From positions 1 through 64,000 of the forward strand of contig JAJEFA010000007.1 of assembly GCA_022820725.1 (NCBI GenBank): DNA of 64,000 bases, given 5' to 3'. Source of the stretch: Candidatus Binatia bacterium. GTDB taxonomy: Bacteria; Desulfobacterota; Binatia; Bin18. Of the stretch, positions 43,767 through 53,037 are shown piece by piece. The notes under the pieces were generated by a model that saw nothing but the letters and a program-made list of their open reading frames with translations, had not been told where the DNA came from and did not search any database. Position 1 is the stretch's first letter. Each line of letters begins with the position of its first letter. The translations under genes were made by a program, and so were the position numbers.

Positions 43767-44894
43767 CTATAAGGTTTTCTCGAATATCCGATAGGTTTTG
43801 TATATCTGAGCGCCCATACGTTCGAGACCACGCTGCATGGCCCAGTTATCTTCAAGAATCCACGAACATTCAACGAGACGATAACCGTAGGCTGGGACGT
43901 CTTGCCAGAGTTTGAGATATAGCATGGCGTCAAGACCACGCACCCGCACATCTGGGTTGGTGCCGAGTAAGAGAATCCGCAAGGCATCAATCCGGCGCCT
44001 ATACCACAGAAACTTGAGGAAGCCGAATGGGAATAATCGGCCGTTCATGTGGCGGAATGCCTGATTATAGTCCGGGAGCGCGAGGGCAAAGCCAACTGGT
44101 TGGTTCTCCAGTTCGGCGATCAAACACAACCTGGGATCGGCGACGAGGCGCAGCGTGCGGGCAAGCAGATCCACCTCAGCTTCGGTCATCGGCACAAAGC
44201 CCCAGTTTTGCGCCCAGGCCCTATGGTAGATGGCGTGCAGTACACGAATTTCTTCCGTGAAGCGTCGGAGATCGATTGATCTGATAGTGATGGCTTGTTT
44301 CTTCTGTAGGCGTTCGACCCCCTGCACGAGCCGCTCAGGGATCGTCGCATCTTCACGCAGATCAATGAGATAGGCGAATAAATCTTTGGCCTTGACATAG
44401 CCCGCGGTATGGAGGAGCGTCGCATAGTAGGGCAAATGGTGCGGCATCATCACTTTCGGAGCGGTCTCAAAACCGTCAACCAGCAGGCCGCACTCCTCAT
44501 TCGTCGAGAAACTCATCGGCCCTTGGAGGCGGTGCATTCCTCGTTCACCGACCCAGCGTTCGGCCGCCATCAATAACGCGTCGACCACCTCCTGGTCGTC
44601 AATACTCTCGAAAAAACCAAAGAAGCCGACCGAGTCCTTGTGAAACCGCAGATGCTGGTGGTTAATAATAGCGGCGATCCGTCCAACCACCTGCCCATGC
44701 TGGCGGGCAAGAAAATATTGGACCTCGGCATGTCTGTGGAAGGGATGTTTGTGGGGAGAGAGAAGCTTTTTGAGCTCAAAAAGGGGCGGTGGGACCCACA
44801 CCGGGTCGTTTCTATACAGTTGCCACGGCAGTTGGGTGAAATGACGCAAGTCCCGCCGGTTACGGACCGGGGCTATCCGTACGTCTCTGGGCAT
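43767..44894 (-). CDS. GNAT-fold acyltransferase, bCerS-like (putative ceramide synthase)
   Basis: The 375-residue protein has the pattern of a GNAT-like family found beside bacterial serine palmitoyltransferase: FELKKLLSPHKHPFHRHAE, QYFLARQHGQVVGRIAAII, LQGPMSFSTNEECGLLVDGF and a second GNAT-like half with VGFALALPDYNQ. In Caulobacter a GNAT-superfamily enzyme (bCerS) N-acylates 3-oxosphinganine with an acyl-CoA. The upstream spt-like gene is 68 bases away on the same strand. Ceramide synthase function is an inference from context and motif pattern; a different N- or O-acylation is possible. Cytosolic or peripheral. Confidence 0.75.
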   Translation of the reverse strand: MPRDVRIAPVRNRRDLRHFTQLPWQLYRNDPVWVPPPLFELKKLLSPHKHPFHRHAEVQYFLARQHGQVVGRIAAIINHQHLRFHKDSVGFFGFFESIDDQEVVDALLMAAERWVGERGMHRLQGPMSFSTNEECGLLVDGFETAPKVMMPHHLPYYATLLHTAGYVKAKDLFAYLIDLREDATIPERLVQGVERLQKKQAITIRSIDLRRFTEEIRVLHAIYHRAWAQNWGFVPMTEAEVDLLARTLRLVADPRLCLIAELENQPVGFALALPDYNQAFRHMNGRLFPFGFLKFLWYRRRIDALRILLLGTNPDVRVRGLDAMLYLKLWQDVPAYGYRLVECSWILEDNWAMQRGLERMGAQIYKTYRIFEKTL

Positions 44895-44962
44895 CTATAG
44901 CATGGCACAGCTGGGTCTGCCCGGCACTCGCTGAAACATTGCCCGCAACAGAGAAGCTACTC

Positions 44963-46156
44963 CTACACGGCAACCTTCTCTACCTGGATGTGGGGCCGGA
45001 TACGGGCAAAGACGTCTAAGACAAAGTCAATCTGTTTATCGGTGTGGGTTGCCATCATGGAAATCCGAATCCGGCACGAATTCTCAGGGACGGCCGGCGG
45101 AATAACCGGATTGGTAAAGATACCGGAGTCAAACAATTCCTTCCAGATCATGCCCATTAACCACATATCGCCGACAATAATGGGAATCACCGGCGTATCA
45201 CTCGTCCCGATATTATAGCCCAGACTCTTGAGCCCGGCCTGCATGCGGCGGGTATTGCGCCACAAGGCCGCACGTCTTTCGGGTTCCTCTTCAATAATCT
45301 GCAGGGCAGTTAACACCGTGGCCACCGACGGCGGCGGCATGCTGGCACTGAAAATCAAAGAACGGGCGTGGTGTTTCAGATAGTGAATAACCGGCTCCGG
45401 ACCAGCCACCACACCACCAATCGCGGCCAAAGACTTGGAGAATGACGACATAATCAGACCGACCCGATCCTCGACACCGAAATGCTGTGCCGTCCCACCA
45501 CCGTTCTTGCCCAACACCCCAAAGGCATGGGCATCGTCAACCATAATCTCGGCCTGGTACCGCTCGGCCAAGGCAACCAAACTCGGCAGGTCGGCAATAT
45601 CGCCCTCCATGGAAAAAATGCCGTCGGTGACAATCAGTTTCCCCGCCTTGGGCGGAGTCTTCTGCAACTGCTGTTTCAGTGTTTCAATGTCTCCATGCGG
45701 ATAGCGCAGCACAGTCCCGTGGGCAAGCTGAGAACCGTCTACCGCGCTGGCGTGATCGAGCTTGTCCAGATAGAGGTAATCTTTTTTTCCGATCAGGGTT
45801 GCCAGGATACCTAAATTTGTCTGATAGCCGGTGCTGAAAACGAGCGCGGCCTCTTTGTTGAGAAAACGGGCTAAACGCGCTTCGAGTTCATCGTGCAAGT
45901 CCAGCGTTCCGTTCAAGAAACGACTACCGGTACACCCACTGCCATAGCGCCTGAGCGCGGCCTCGGCTGCGGCCAATACCTTGGGATGGTGGGTCAGGCC
46001 AAGATAGTTATTGGAGCCCATCATCACCTTGGACTCACCGCGCACCATGACCTCGGTTCCTTCAGACGATTCTATTGGCGTAAAAAACGGATAATACCCA
46101 GTCGCCTGAGCCTCTCGAGCACGGGTAAAACGGGTACATTTCTCGAAAAGGTTCAT
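44963..46156 (-). CDS. Alpha-oxoamine synthase, serine palmitoyltransferase-like
   Basis: About 397 residues of the PLP-dependent alpha-oxoamine synthases, which condense an amino acid with an acyl-CoA. The PLP Lys is K241 in SSFSKSLAAIGG; H135 (DHASAVDG) and D207-D208/H210 (VDDAHAFG) are the other cofactor residues. The start at 46156 (MNLFEKC) follows GAGAGGGGAACGGG. Serine palmitoyltransferase, 8-amino-7-oxononanoate synthase and 2-amino-3-ketobutyrate ligase share these motifs. The neighbouring SDR and GNAT genes favour sphingolipid synthesis, and no other biotin gene is nearby. Confidence 0.82.
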   Translation of the reverse strand: MNLFEKCTRFTRAREAQATGYYPFFTPIESSEGTEVMVRGESKVMMGSNNYLGLTHHPKVLAAAEAALRRYGSGCTGSRFLNGTLDLHDELEARLARFLNKEAALVFSTGYQTNLGILATLIGKKDYLYLDKLDHASAVDGSQLAHGTVLRYPHGDIETLKQQLQKTPPKAGKLIVTDGIFSMEGDIADLPSLVALAERYQAEIMVDDAHAFGVLGKNGGGTAQHFGVEDRVGLIMSSFSKSLAAIGGVVAGPEPVIHYLKHHARSLIFSASMPPPSVATVLTALQIIEEEPERRAALWRNTRRMQAGLKSLGYNIGTSDTPVIPIIVGDMWLMGMIWKELFDSGIFTNPVIPPAVPENSCRIRISMMATHTDKQIDFVLDVFARIRPHIQVEKVAV

Positions 46157-46250
46157 CCCGTTCCCCTCTCTGCCTGACATCCCCGGTTGTCGGTATGGGT
46201 GGCCTGTCGCGGTTCCGGTTTTATCACAGTCTCCCTCATGACAGTGTTTG

Positions 46251-47285
46251 CTATAGCCATGTCTGTTGTCTATACCACGCTGCGGTTTCAACACATCCGG
46301 TAGCCAGCGGAACCTGCGCCTCAAATCCCAACTCCTGCTTAGCCAGCGTAGTTTCGCATAGCCAGCCGGGGGCCAGGAGTTCTTTGACTTTTTCACGATT
46401 GAATATTGTTGTTCGCCCGACGGCGGCAGCTCCTCCTTCGCTCACCGTTGCCGCCATCTGCACGAGAAACCGGGGGATACGGACCATATGGACTGAACGT
46501 CCAACGGCCCGGCTTATGCACGTGACAATTTCGCTCCAGCCATAGGAGCGTGATTCTGCCACATGATAGATCCCACGCGCTTCTGGCATGGTAGCTGCAC
46601 GGAGCATCGCCTGGACGAGATCGGTAACATGGACGAGTTGCACCACACTCTCCGGGCCTGCCGGCAGCGGTAAAACACCACGGGCTGCAAGACGAAAGAG
46701 CAAAAAGAAGTCTTTCTCTCGCGGGCCGTAGACCACCGGCGCGCGGAGCATAATAACCTCGAAGGTGTCGGACGCAGCGAGGCAAGTCTGTTCTCCGACG
46801 AGCTTACTCCGTCCATAGGCAGTAATCGGGTGTGGTTCGTCGCCCGGTTCAACCGGCCGCCCATCTCGTGCCGGACCCGCCGCAGCGAGTGAGCTCAGAT
46901 AGACCAGTCGCCGTGGGCGTGGCTGCGCAGCCCGCATGGCCTGAACAAGCCTCTGCGTTCCCTCGGCATTCGAGCGCAGATACTCCTCCTCTGTGTGAGC
47001 TTTTGTCACTGCGGCGAGATGAAAGACAATGTCGACTTGAGAGACCGCTTGCACCAGACTGTGACGGTCCTCCAGCGCGCCCCGGACCAGTTCGACCCTG
47101 TCTGCCCAGTCGCGGGTAAGTCGAGCAATATCACTCGTCGGGCGAACAAGCACACGCGGCCGGACGCCTTGCTCGATGAGTGCATCAACAAGGTGCGAGC
47201 CAATAAAGCCAGTTCCTCCGGTCACAAGGACACGGGTGCCTACCTTCACCAGCGGGGCACGTGGTGTTATCCCTCGGGTACTCAC
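46251..47285 (-). CDS. Extended SDR (NAD-dependent epimerase-like), CerR-like
   Basis: The 344-residue protein has the Rossmann motif VLVTGGTGFIGSHLVDAL at about residues 19-36, catalytic Ser in VYLSSLAAAG and the active-site Y-x-x-x-K as AYGRSKLVGEQ. In bacterial ceramide synthesis an epimerase-like SDR (CerR) reduces the keto group of the sphingoid base or ceramide. It is first in the run CerR-like / Spt-like / GNAT, all minus strand. It reads from GTG in my interpretation. It is divergent from the desaturase gene across 225 bases. Confidence 0.83.
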   Translation of the reverse strand: MSTRGITPRAPLVKVGTRVLVTGGTGFIGSHLVDALIEQGVRPRVLVRPTSDIARLTRDWADRVELVRGALEDRHSLVQAVSQVDIVFHLAAVTKAHTEEEYLRSNAEGTQRLVQAMRAAQPRPRRLVYLSSLAAAGPARDGRPVEPGDEPHPITAYGRSKLVGEQTCLAASDTFEVIMLRAPVVYGPREKDFFLLFRLAARGVLPLPAGPESVVQLVHVTDLVQAMLRAATMPEARGIYHVAESRSYGWSEIVTCISRAVGRSVHMVRIPRFLVQMAATVSEGGAAAVGRTTIFNREKVKELLAPGWLCETTLAKQELGFEAQVPLATGCVETAAWYRQQTWL

Positions 47286-47426
47286 AGTAGCTCAAATCAC
47301 GTAAGGTCGGACGCTAGATAACAGATTTCCCCCATTTAACCAAGGGGTGACATAGCCACCATACTGTTTTATTTATAATAACGCCGTTCTTAACAATACC
47401 GTTTCCCATCGTTCCCCAAGACTCTC

Positions 47427-47457
47427 TTGACAACGTTGTTCCGGTCGCTCTTATAGA
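47427..47457 (+). promoter_or_regulatory. Weak sigma-70-like promoter candidate for the desaturase gene
   Basis: TTGACA at 47427-47432 is a perfect -35 hexamer. TATAGA at 47452-47457 matches 4 of 6 -10 positions, with 19 bases between, slightly longer than optimal. It lies 54 bases before the desaturase ATG in the divergent interval. No experimental support. Confidence 0.3.
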
Positions 47458-47510
47458 GACGTATGAGGGAGGAAGCCGGGGGCTGAGGCAAATGACCAGA
47501 GCATTCATCT

Positions 47511-48605
47511 ATGGCATCCCAAAACGAATTTCTTGGTGAGATATCGGACGAGCAGTTCGCTGCACAGGTACGGAAGCGCTTTGCCTCCACGTTCCAGCCC
47601 GAGGGTTACATCTATTGGCTCGATCTCTTGCTGTCTTCTCTGCTGGGCTGGACGGCCTTTTGGTTGAGTGTCCAGCAACCGTTCGGTTCTCTGGCCTATC
47701 TCGCGACGACGGGTACTGCTCTCTTCGCCTTCCTCCGCGCCGCCTTATTCATTCATGAAATTGCCCACCAGAAGCGGGGTAGCCTGCCTGCCTTTGAATG
47801 CGCCTGGCACGCCTTGGTCGGTCTGCCTTTCATGCTTCCCAGTCTCATGTATGTGGGCTCACATGGGGATCACCACCGACCTCACACCTTCGGGACGGCC
47901 GGCGACCCGGAGTATGCGCCGCTCGTTCACGGCACACCTCTCGGCCTGGTCTGGTTTGTGCTGAGCGTCTGTGCGGTGCCCATCTTGTTGCCGCTGCGAT
48001 GGGGGATCATCGGTCCTCTTTCGTTTGTTATTCCCCCGTTGCGAAAGATCGTTATTCAGCGGGCTTCCACTTTGGTGATCAATCCGGCGTATCGCCGCCC
48101 TCTGCCTGGAAAGCAGTACCGGTTCCGGTGGCTCGTCCAGGAATGGGCGGCCGTGCTAGTGACTTGGCTGGTGGGCGTAAGCTGGTACGCAGGACAGTTG
48201 CCTGGCGTCTGGCTCACGCAGTGGTATGTCGTGACGTCTGGCATGTTGATCGTGAACCAAATCCGGACGTTAGCGGCTCATCGGTATGATAATACCGGGC
48301 GACGGTTGAGTGTAGCCGAGCAACTGCTCGATTCCGTCAATATGTGTGGCTGGCCAGCGCTCACCGTTCTTGCTGCCCCTGTGGGTCTGCGCTATCATGC
48401 CCTCCACCATCTCTTACCGAACGTCCCCTACCACAGTCTCGGGCGGCTCCATCGTCAGTTGCAAGCGGAATTGCCCCCTACCGGTGTCTATCAGCAGACC
48501 ATTGAACGCGGCATTCTCTCGGCCATCAGGAGACTGGTCGACCGGATGGGCCGGAGTCGTCGCTCTGCACCACTTAGCGAAGAGCACGTTGGCGAAGAAG
48601 CTTAA
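47511..48605 (+). CDS. Fatty-acid / sphingolipid desaturase-family protein
   Basis: The 364-residue integral membrane protein has the three His boxes of the membrane desaturase family: HEIAHQ (H-x3-H), HGDHHRPH and HALHHLLPNVPYH, plus a late AAHRYDNTG. About four or five hydrophobic segments alternate with them. These enzymes use di-iron and an electron donor to insert a double bond or hydroxyl in an acyl chain. The position divergent from the CerR-like gene suggests a modification of the sphingoid base or amide-linked fatty acid. It overlaps the convergent NTase gene by 32 bases at the 3' end. Confidence 0.88.
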   Translation: MASQNEFLGEISDEQFAAQVRKRFASTFQPEGYIYWLDLLLSSLLGWTAFWLSVQQPFGSLAYLATTGTALFAFLRAALFIHEIAHQKRGSLPAFECAWHALVGLPFMLPSLMYVGSHGDHHRPHTFGTAGDPEYAPLVHGTPLGLVWFVLSVCAVPILLPLRWGIIGPLSFVIPPLRKIVIQRASTLVINPAYRRPLPGKQYRFRWLVQEWAAVLVTWLVGVSWYAGQLPGVWLTQWYVVTSGMLIVNQIRTLAAHRYDNTGRRLSVAEQLLDSVNMCGWPALTVLAAPVGLRYHALHHLLPNVPYHSLGRLHRQLQAELPPTGVYQQTIERGILSAIRRLVDRMGRSRRSAPLSEEHVGEEA

Positions 48606-49557
48606 ACAATACTGGCCAGCCTAAGAGCAGTGGGTAGCGTCGCTGCCGCTCTGAGAGCTCAACCCATACCCCGGTGTGCCTGCCTAGTTTCCATAGGACA
48701 TAGGGCAGCCAATCGTCAAAGGTCAACGCAGTTTTGAAGAGACGCACGGCATACAGGCATTTTGCTCCTGTCGCCCGAACTGCCCAGCTGACTCGCCCGG
48801 TCCAGCGTGCCCGCCACGGCATAGCAACCGCCCACTGTCCATCGCTTTCTCGACAGACGTACTTCCCCTGCCGCTCCAGGAGTTGGAGCCCCAACTGCGC
48901 GACACGGTCGTAGCGCTCCGGCGATGCTGTGTATAATGCCCGAATGGTTTCCGGCCGTTCGGTCCGCAGTTCAGTCCGGTACGTTTCTCGAAACCCCCTC
49001 TGCCAGAGGTCGGCAAGGAGAAAAGATCGGCTCAAATCATGCCGTGCGAAAAAGGGAATAACGCGAGAAAGAAATGTGAGTGTGGCCTGTGTTGCGGCGT
49101 GTATGACGCGATTCTGCACCTCCTCGCTACGCGTAAACACAAGCCGCGTCGGCTGACAGAAGCGTGCCCAGATAATAGCAGGGACAACGGCTGGAGTGGT
49201 CGCACGCTCAAAATCCGCAGTCGAGATAACCGCATACTTCGCCCGGAGCGTCTGCGGACCCTGCCTGACCTCAATATAGAACACGTTCGGCGGCAGCAAC
49301 GCGTTCAGCCATCTGAGCAGCCGTCGGTTATAGAAAGACCGGTACGAGCGGACGAGAACATAAAAGTCGAGCACGGTATCAGCCGTCTGCTGGGTACGGA
49401 GGCAGGAGCCGTAAAACAGTACGGCATCGATCGCCTCGGCATGACGCTGTTGGATTTCCGTAGCCACTACCTGAACGGATTCAGGCACCGGCTGAGTCCA
49501 CTCTTGGGCCAAGAGAGCCGTCAGGGTAGGCAGCGGCGCGTGCACATCGTCTCGCAT
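48574..49557 (-). CDS. Nucleotidyltransferase-fold protein, unknown specificity
   Basis: The 327-residue protein has a likely nucleotidyltransferase core in LFYGSCLRTQQTADTVLDFYVLV: the G-S motif and a following D-F-Y where the second catalytic D-x-D should sit, so the active site may be altered. The rest has predicted helices and no recognised domain. It is translated 2 bases after the lipid kinase gene ends and so is coupled to it. Because the next upstream gene carries a CDP-alcohol transferase, it may form or use a nucleotide-activated head group; that is inference. Confidence 0.6.
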   Translation of the reverse strand: MRDDVHAPLPTLTALLAQEWTQPVPESVQVVATEIQQRHAEAIDAVLFYGSCLRTQQTADTVLDFYVLVRSYRSFYNRRLLRWLNALLPPNVFYIEVRQGPQTLRAKYAVISTADFERATTPAVVPAIIWARFCQPTRLVFTRSEEVQNRVIHAATQATLTFLSRVIPFFARHDLSRSFLLADLWQRGFRETYRTELRTERPETIRALYTASPERYDRVAQLGLQLLERQGKYVCRESDGQWAVAMPWRARWTGRVSWAVRATGAKCLYAVRLFKTALTFDDWLPYVLWKLGRHTGVWVELSERQRRYPLLLGWPVLFKLLRQRALR

Positions 49558-49559
49558 AC

Positions 49560-50543
49560 TTAGGCTCGAATAAAACGGAGTCGATGGTCCGTCGCAAGAT
49601 GTAGGGTCCGACCGGGCTGCGGCTCAAAGAGTTCGCCATCAATAGTGTAACCGCAATCCATCTGCAGGGTCAGGCGCTCAACGTTGTGGCTGCAATAGCC
49701 CGAGTCCAGCGCTATCGGCGGCGGGGGAAGCCCGCGTAAGACCCTCCAGACCGCAACCGGGTTCCGCGCAGCATTAGCCTCAATGGCGGTAAACCGGAGC
49801 GGTGCACTCTCGTTTCCCCAAAACGGACGGAGACGCAGGAAGAGCCGTTTCAGCGTGGTTGCCATTACGAGTTGAAATGGCTGTGTTTCAAGCTGATCTG
49901 TGGGCGTTTCTTTTGTCATGGCCTTGTGGTTGAACGCCAGACCGATCTCATCCGGAGCAAAAATTCCAGTGGGGGAACCGCTCGCCACCCGCAAGATGGC
50001 CCCCCCTAAAAAGAGTCCAGCACCGAATAGACCCTGTAAACGCCGCTTGGGATAGAGCTGATGCTTAAAGGCGAGCGCCCGCTGGATAACGCCCGCGCCG
50101 AAAAACATGCCATACTGAGGGCTCGTACCTGGGCCGGAGTCGACACGCAATACCGACCGCTTCACCACATACTGCTCAAGCGTATTGGTCCGCAGCGCGC
50201 GGAGCAAAGCAATAAGGCCGACAGCCGGCGAAGCCGTACTGCCAATATCCGCAGCGCTCATATTTGTTCGTCCGCCAGACAGAGGCGCAATAGCCGGCAG
50301 GGATTCAAAGATCGAGCCGGCCAAGACTTCGGTCAAGACGCGTTGCAGCGTTCCATCCCCGCCATCCACAGCCAGGAGGGTCACGCCTTGGCGGGCGAGG
50401 CAGGTAAGCGCTTCGGGCACATCTGCACTCGACCGCGTCGTCACATACACGACCTCGGGCGCGTCCTCAAGAGTCTGCTTGAGTGCGGTCGGGGAAGCGC
50501 GGCTCAGACCGGCCTGGCAATTACTGAGAAGACCCAGTCGCAC
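49560..50543 (-). CDS. DAG/ceramide-kinase-family lipid kinase
   Basis: The 327-residue protein belongs to the DAGK-catalytic family: LLAVDGGDGTLQRVL carries the ATP-binding G-G-D-G-T motif at about residues 60-66, PLSGGRTNMSA replaces the usual P-x-G-T-x-N-D, and IDGELFEP at the C-terminus holds the conserved D-G-E. In Caulobacter a member (CerK) phosphorylates ceramide; sphingosine kinases and DAG kinases also share this fold. The GTG start at 50543 is taken. It is followed 2 bases later by the NTase gene and lies 114 bases after the CDP-alcohol transferase. Confidence 0.82.
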   Translation of the reverse strand: MRLGLLSNCQAGLSRASPTALKQTLEDAPEVVYVTTRSSADVPEALTCLARQGVTLLAVDGGDGTLQRVLTEVLAGSIFESLPAIAPLSGGRTNMSAADIGSTASPAVGLIALLRALRTNTLEQYVVKRSVLRVDSGPGTSPQYGMFFGAGVIQRALAFKHQLYPKRRLQGLFGAGLFLGGAILRVASGSPTGIFAPDEIGLAFNHKAMTKETPTDQLETQPFQLVMATTLKRLFLRLRPFWGNESAPLRFTAIEANAARNPVAVWRVLRGLPPPPIALDSGYCSHNVERLTLQMDCGYTIDGELFEPQPGRTLHLATDHRLRFIRA

Positions 50544-50657
50544 GGAAGCCCCGGAATGCAGACCGTCCCACCCTGTTCACGAGCCGCCCCCAACCGACAA
50601 GCATCGTTTCTGGCCAATACGGCCTGCGCGGGAACCCACGCGCCAACACGCTGACCC

Positions 50658-51890
50658 TCATGCGGGCGTCCCCACTTCCTGCCAGGTCTGAATCGGCTGG
50701 CCGCGCCAGCGTTGGATACAGGCCTGACCCAGGCGCAGTGTGTGAAACCCCAGAGAACAGACGGTCCAGACCGCAACGAGCCAGAAACCCAGGTCGGGAC
50801 GACCGACAAGGGTCCCGAGTGTTAATAGAATCAGATTCGGATTCCGGCGGGCAGTGATAGTCCGAAAAAATGAGTCAATGGGACGCCACGAGTGAATTTC
50901 CAGATGAAAAACCAGTAGAAAGAGACCTTCGAGTAGCCGTCCGAGAATATACCCGCCAATGATAGTCGCCACGACCGGGTCATACCAGATCAAGGCCGGA
51001 GAAAGGTTGTCCGCCAGGCCCATCGCCCAAGCGAGATACCAGAATGGAGGGTGGACGAGGTCAAGGCCGTGGTCCAGCACATGGCCCATTCGGCTTGAGG
51101 TGCAGGTAACACGGGCCAGCTTGCCATCAACGGTGTCTAAAAAGGTCATGAGCCAGGCACACGCTAGTCCAAGACCAAATTGTCCCTGAATAAAAAGCCA
51201 AGTCGCCATACCCACTAGCATCCAGCTAAACCCAGTCACAATATTGGGAGAAACATGGGCACGGGCCAGCAGGCGCGTAACGGCTCGGGCGGGCAGCGGC
51301 CAGACCCACTTGGTGACCACATCAGTAATACCCTTGTACGACGAACGAAACATGCGATTTTCAACCTGAGTCAGCGAGTTCGCACACACCCGAAGGAGAT
51401 AGGGAGGATCGTATTTACGCAATGCCGAGGAATAGGCGGGAACAAGGTCGGCGGGAACCTGGCAGGGTAGATGTTCCTGCTGCATATGACCCACGAGCAC
51501 CGGAGCGATGAGGTGGGGGAGCAGCGCCTCTATCTGACTCCCGGTTGTGACGACCGCAACAGTCGTTGCGGGTGTATCCGGATCGACGAGCGCCAAGCTC
51601 CGGACACCGCCGTTCTCAAGACTCTTCTCAAGCAGGGCACGGACTAAGCGCTCGTCAAAAACATAATCGGTTCGAAAAACAAGGAGCGGGCTATCAGGGA
51701 GAAGCGAAGGACGGGAAGTTCCCGTTACAATCTGCGCCTCAGACACACCCGTAGCGCGGAGGGTGCGACACAGGCGTTCTGCTGGCGCGAGACCCCACAC
51801 TTCAACCGGAGCAGTGGGATCACCCTCAGTGTGAACTGTGGGATCGACAAGCCACACCTGAACGCACTCGGCTCCTGCCACCGGCTTCAT
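50658..51890 (-). CDS. NTP-transferase-like / CDP-alcohol phosphotransferase fusion
   Basis: About 410 residues. Residues 1-165 form a nucleotidyltransferase-like domain without the canonical G-x-G-T-R-L start. Residues about 180-400 form a membrane CDP-alcohol phosphotransferase with the exact signature D252-x2-D255-G-x2-A-R-x8-G269-x3-D273-x3-D277 and hydrophobic helices after it. The layout resembles fused inositol-phosphate cytidylyltransferase / CDP-inositol transferases. It would transfer a phospho-head group between alcohols at the membrane. GAGGAAGAG precedes the ATG at 51890. A deleted copy lies at 55856-56209. Confidence 0.85.
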   Translation of the reverse strand: MKPVAGAECVQVWLVDPTVHTEGDPTAPVEVWGLAPAERLCRTLRATGVSEAQIVTGTSRPSLLPDSPLLVFRTDYVFDERLVRALLEKSLENGGVRSLALVDPDTPATTVAVVTTGSQIEALLPHLIAPVLVGHMQQEHLPCQVPADLVPAYSSALRKYDPPYLLRVCANSLTQVENRMFRSSYKGITDVVTKWVWPLPARAVTRLLARAHVSPNIVTGFSWMLVGMATWLFIQGQFGLGLACAWLMTFLDTVDGKLARVTCTSSRMGHVLDHGLDLVHPPFWYLAWAMGLADNLSPALIWYDPVVATIIGGYILGRLLEGLFLLVFHLEIHSWRPIDSFFRTITARRNPNLILLTLGTLVGRPDLGFWLVAVWTVCSLGFHTLRLGQACIQRWRGQPIQTWQEVGTPA

Positions 51891-52018
51891 ATCACTCTTC
51901 CTCGTCACGCTGTCACTCGACTACGGCTCTGCCCGGATCACAGCCTGACAGTGAGCGGTCTTATCATACGCCAGGGAGGTGGTATAGGTTAAAGTAGAGT
52001 TGCCTGGAGCCACACACC

Positions 52019-52969
52019 ATGCCAGCCTTTACGCTTGCCCATTTATCAGACCTGCACGTCACACCGGTCCGGGTCCGGCGACCGACAGACTTTCTGAACA
52101 AGCGCTTCTTGGGTGCCTTGTCGTGGTCCCTGCGGCGGCGCAAGGAATATCGACCCGAAGTTCTGGCCGCACTTGTCAGTGATCTGCACGCACAAGGGCC
52201 GGACCATGTAGTCATTACCGGCGACCTGACCAATATTGCACTCGAAGACGAGTTCTCCGCCTCCCTCCCGTGGTTGCAGAAACTGGGCGGCCCACAGCAC
52301 GTTTCCCTTATCCCAGGCAACCATGACACCTATACGCGCGGAAGCGAATCTTCTCCGTGGGCGTATTGGGGCGACTATATGCGCTCTCATATCCCAACGG
52401 ATACGCGGCCAGACCCTGAGCTGTTACCCTCAGGCTTTCCGCCAACCGAGTTTCCAACCCTCCGTCTCTGTGGACCACTCGCCCTCGTCGGCGTTTCAAC
52501 CGCGCGGGCAACGGCCCCATTCTATGCCTCAGGGACGATAGGCCGGACGCAACTGGAGCGACTTGAGCGGCTCCTCAGCGCGTTGGCAAACACACCCCTG
52601 AGTCGGGTCGTGCTTATTCACCACCCTCCCCACCCCCTCGCTATCGCAGCTCGCCGCCGCCTCACCGATGCGGCTGACTTTCGAGCTATACTCGCCAAAA
52701 CCGGTGCCGAACTGATTCTGCACGGTCATGTTCACCGCACGGTCATGGCGAGTATCCCTGGACCTTGGGAGCCGATTCCTGTTGTCGGAGTCCCAGCCTC
52801 CGCAGCGATTGGCCGACGGCCGCAGCGACGCTCATGCTACCACCTGTATCGGATCGAGCCGCACGGCGAGGTGAACAGACGACGGCGTTTTCAGATCATT
52901 CTTACCTCCCGTATGTATGACCCGCGAACGGCTAGTTTCCACCATGCCGCTGAGCAGCATCTCTCGTAA
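52019..52969 (+). CDS. Calcineurin-like metallophosphoesterase
   Basis: The 316-residue protein has all five motifs of the family: HLSDLHVTP, GDLTN, PGNHDTY, VLIHHPPHP and LHGHVHR, which together bind two metals. No signal peptide. It could hydrolyse phosphodiesters or phosphomonoesters such as UDP-diacylglucosamine-like (LpxH/LpxI) or lipid phosphate substrates; the lipid context makes lipid phosphates attractive, but this is inference. It is divergent from the CDP-alcohol transferase gene across 128 bases. Confidence 0.88.
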   Translation: MPAFTLAHLSDLHVTPVRVRRPTDFLNKRFLGALSWSLRRRKEYRPEVLAALVSDLHAQGPDHVVITGDLTNIALEDEFSASLPWLQKLGGPQHVSLIPGNHDTYTRGSESSPWAYWGDYMRSHIPTDTRPDPELLPSGFPPTEFPTLRLCGPLALVGVSTARATAPFYASGTIGRTQLERLERLLSALANTPLSRVVLIHHPPHPLAIAARRRLTDAADFRAILAKTGAELILHGHVHRTVMASIPGPWEPIPVVGVPASAAIGRRPQRRSCYHLYRIEPHGEVNRRRRFQIILTSRMYDPRTASFHHAAEQHLS

Positions 52970-53037
52970 CGCCTCACTCTTGACTCTGCCGCAAACCTGG
53001 AGCTAGAAGCGAAATAGCCTGCGTAGAGAGTCTGATT

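Noticed and set aside
44963-46156. 8-amino-7-oxononanoate synthase (biotin synthesis) as the identity
   Set aside because: Not excluded by motifs, but the adjacent GNAT and SDR genes and absence of other biotin genes favour a sphingolipid enzyme.
50504-50809. Minus-strand frame of 101 codons between the lipid kinase and the CDP-alcohol transferase
   Set aside because: It overlaps both genes in another frame and has no motif or ribosome-binding site.
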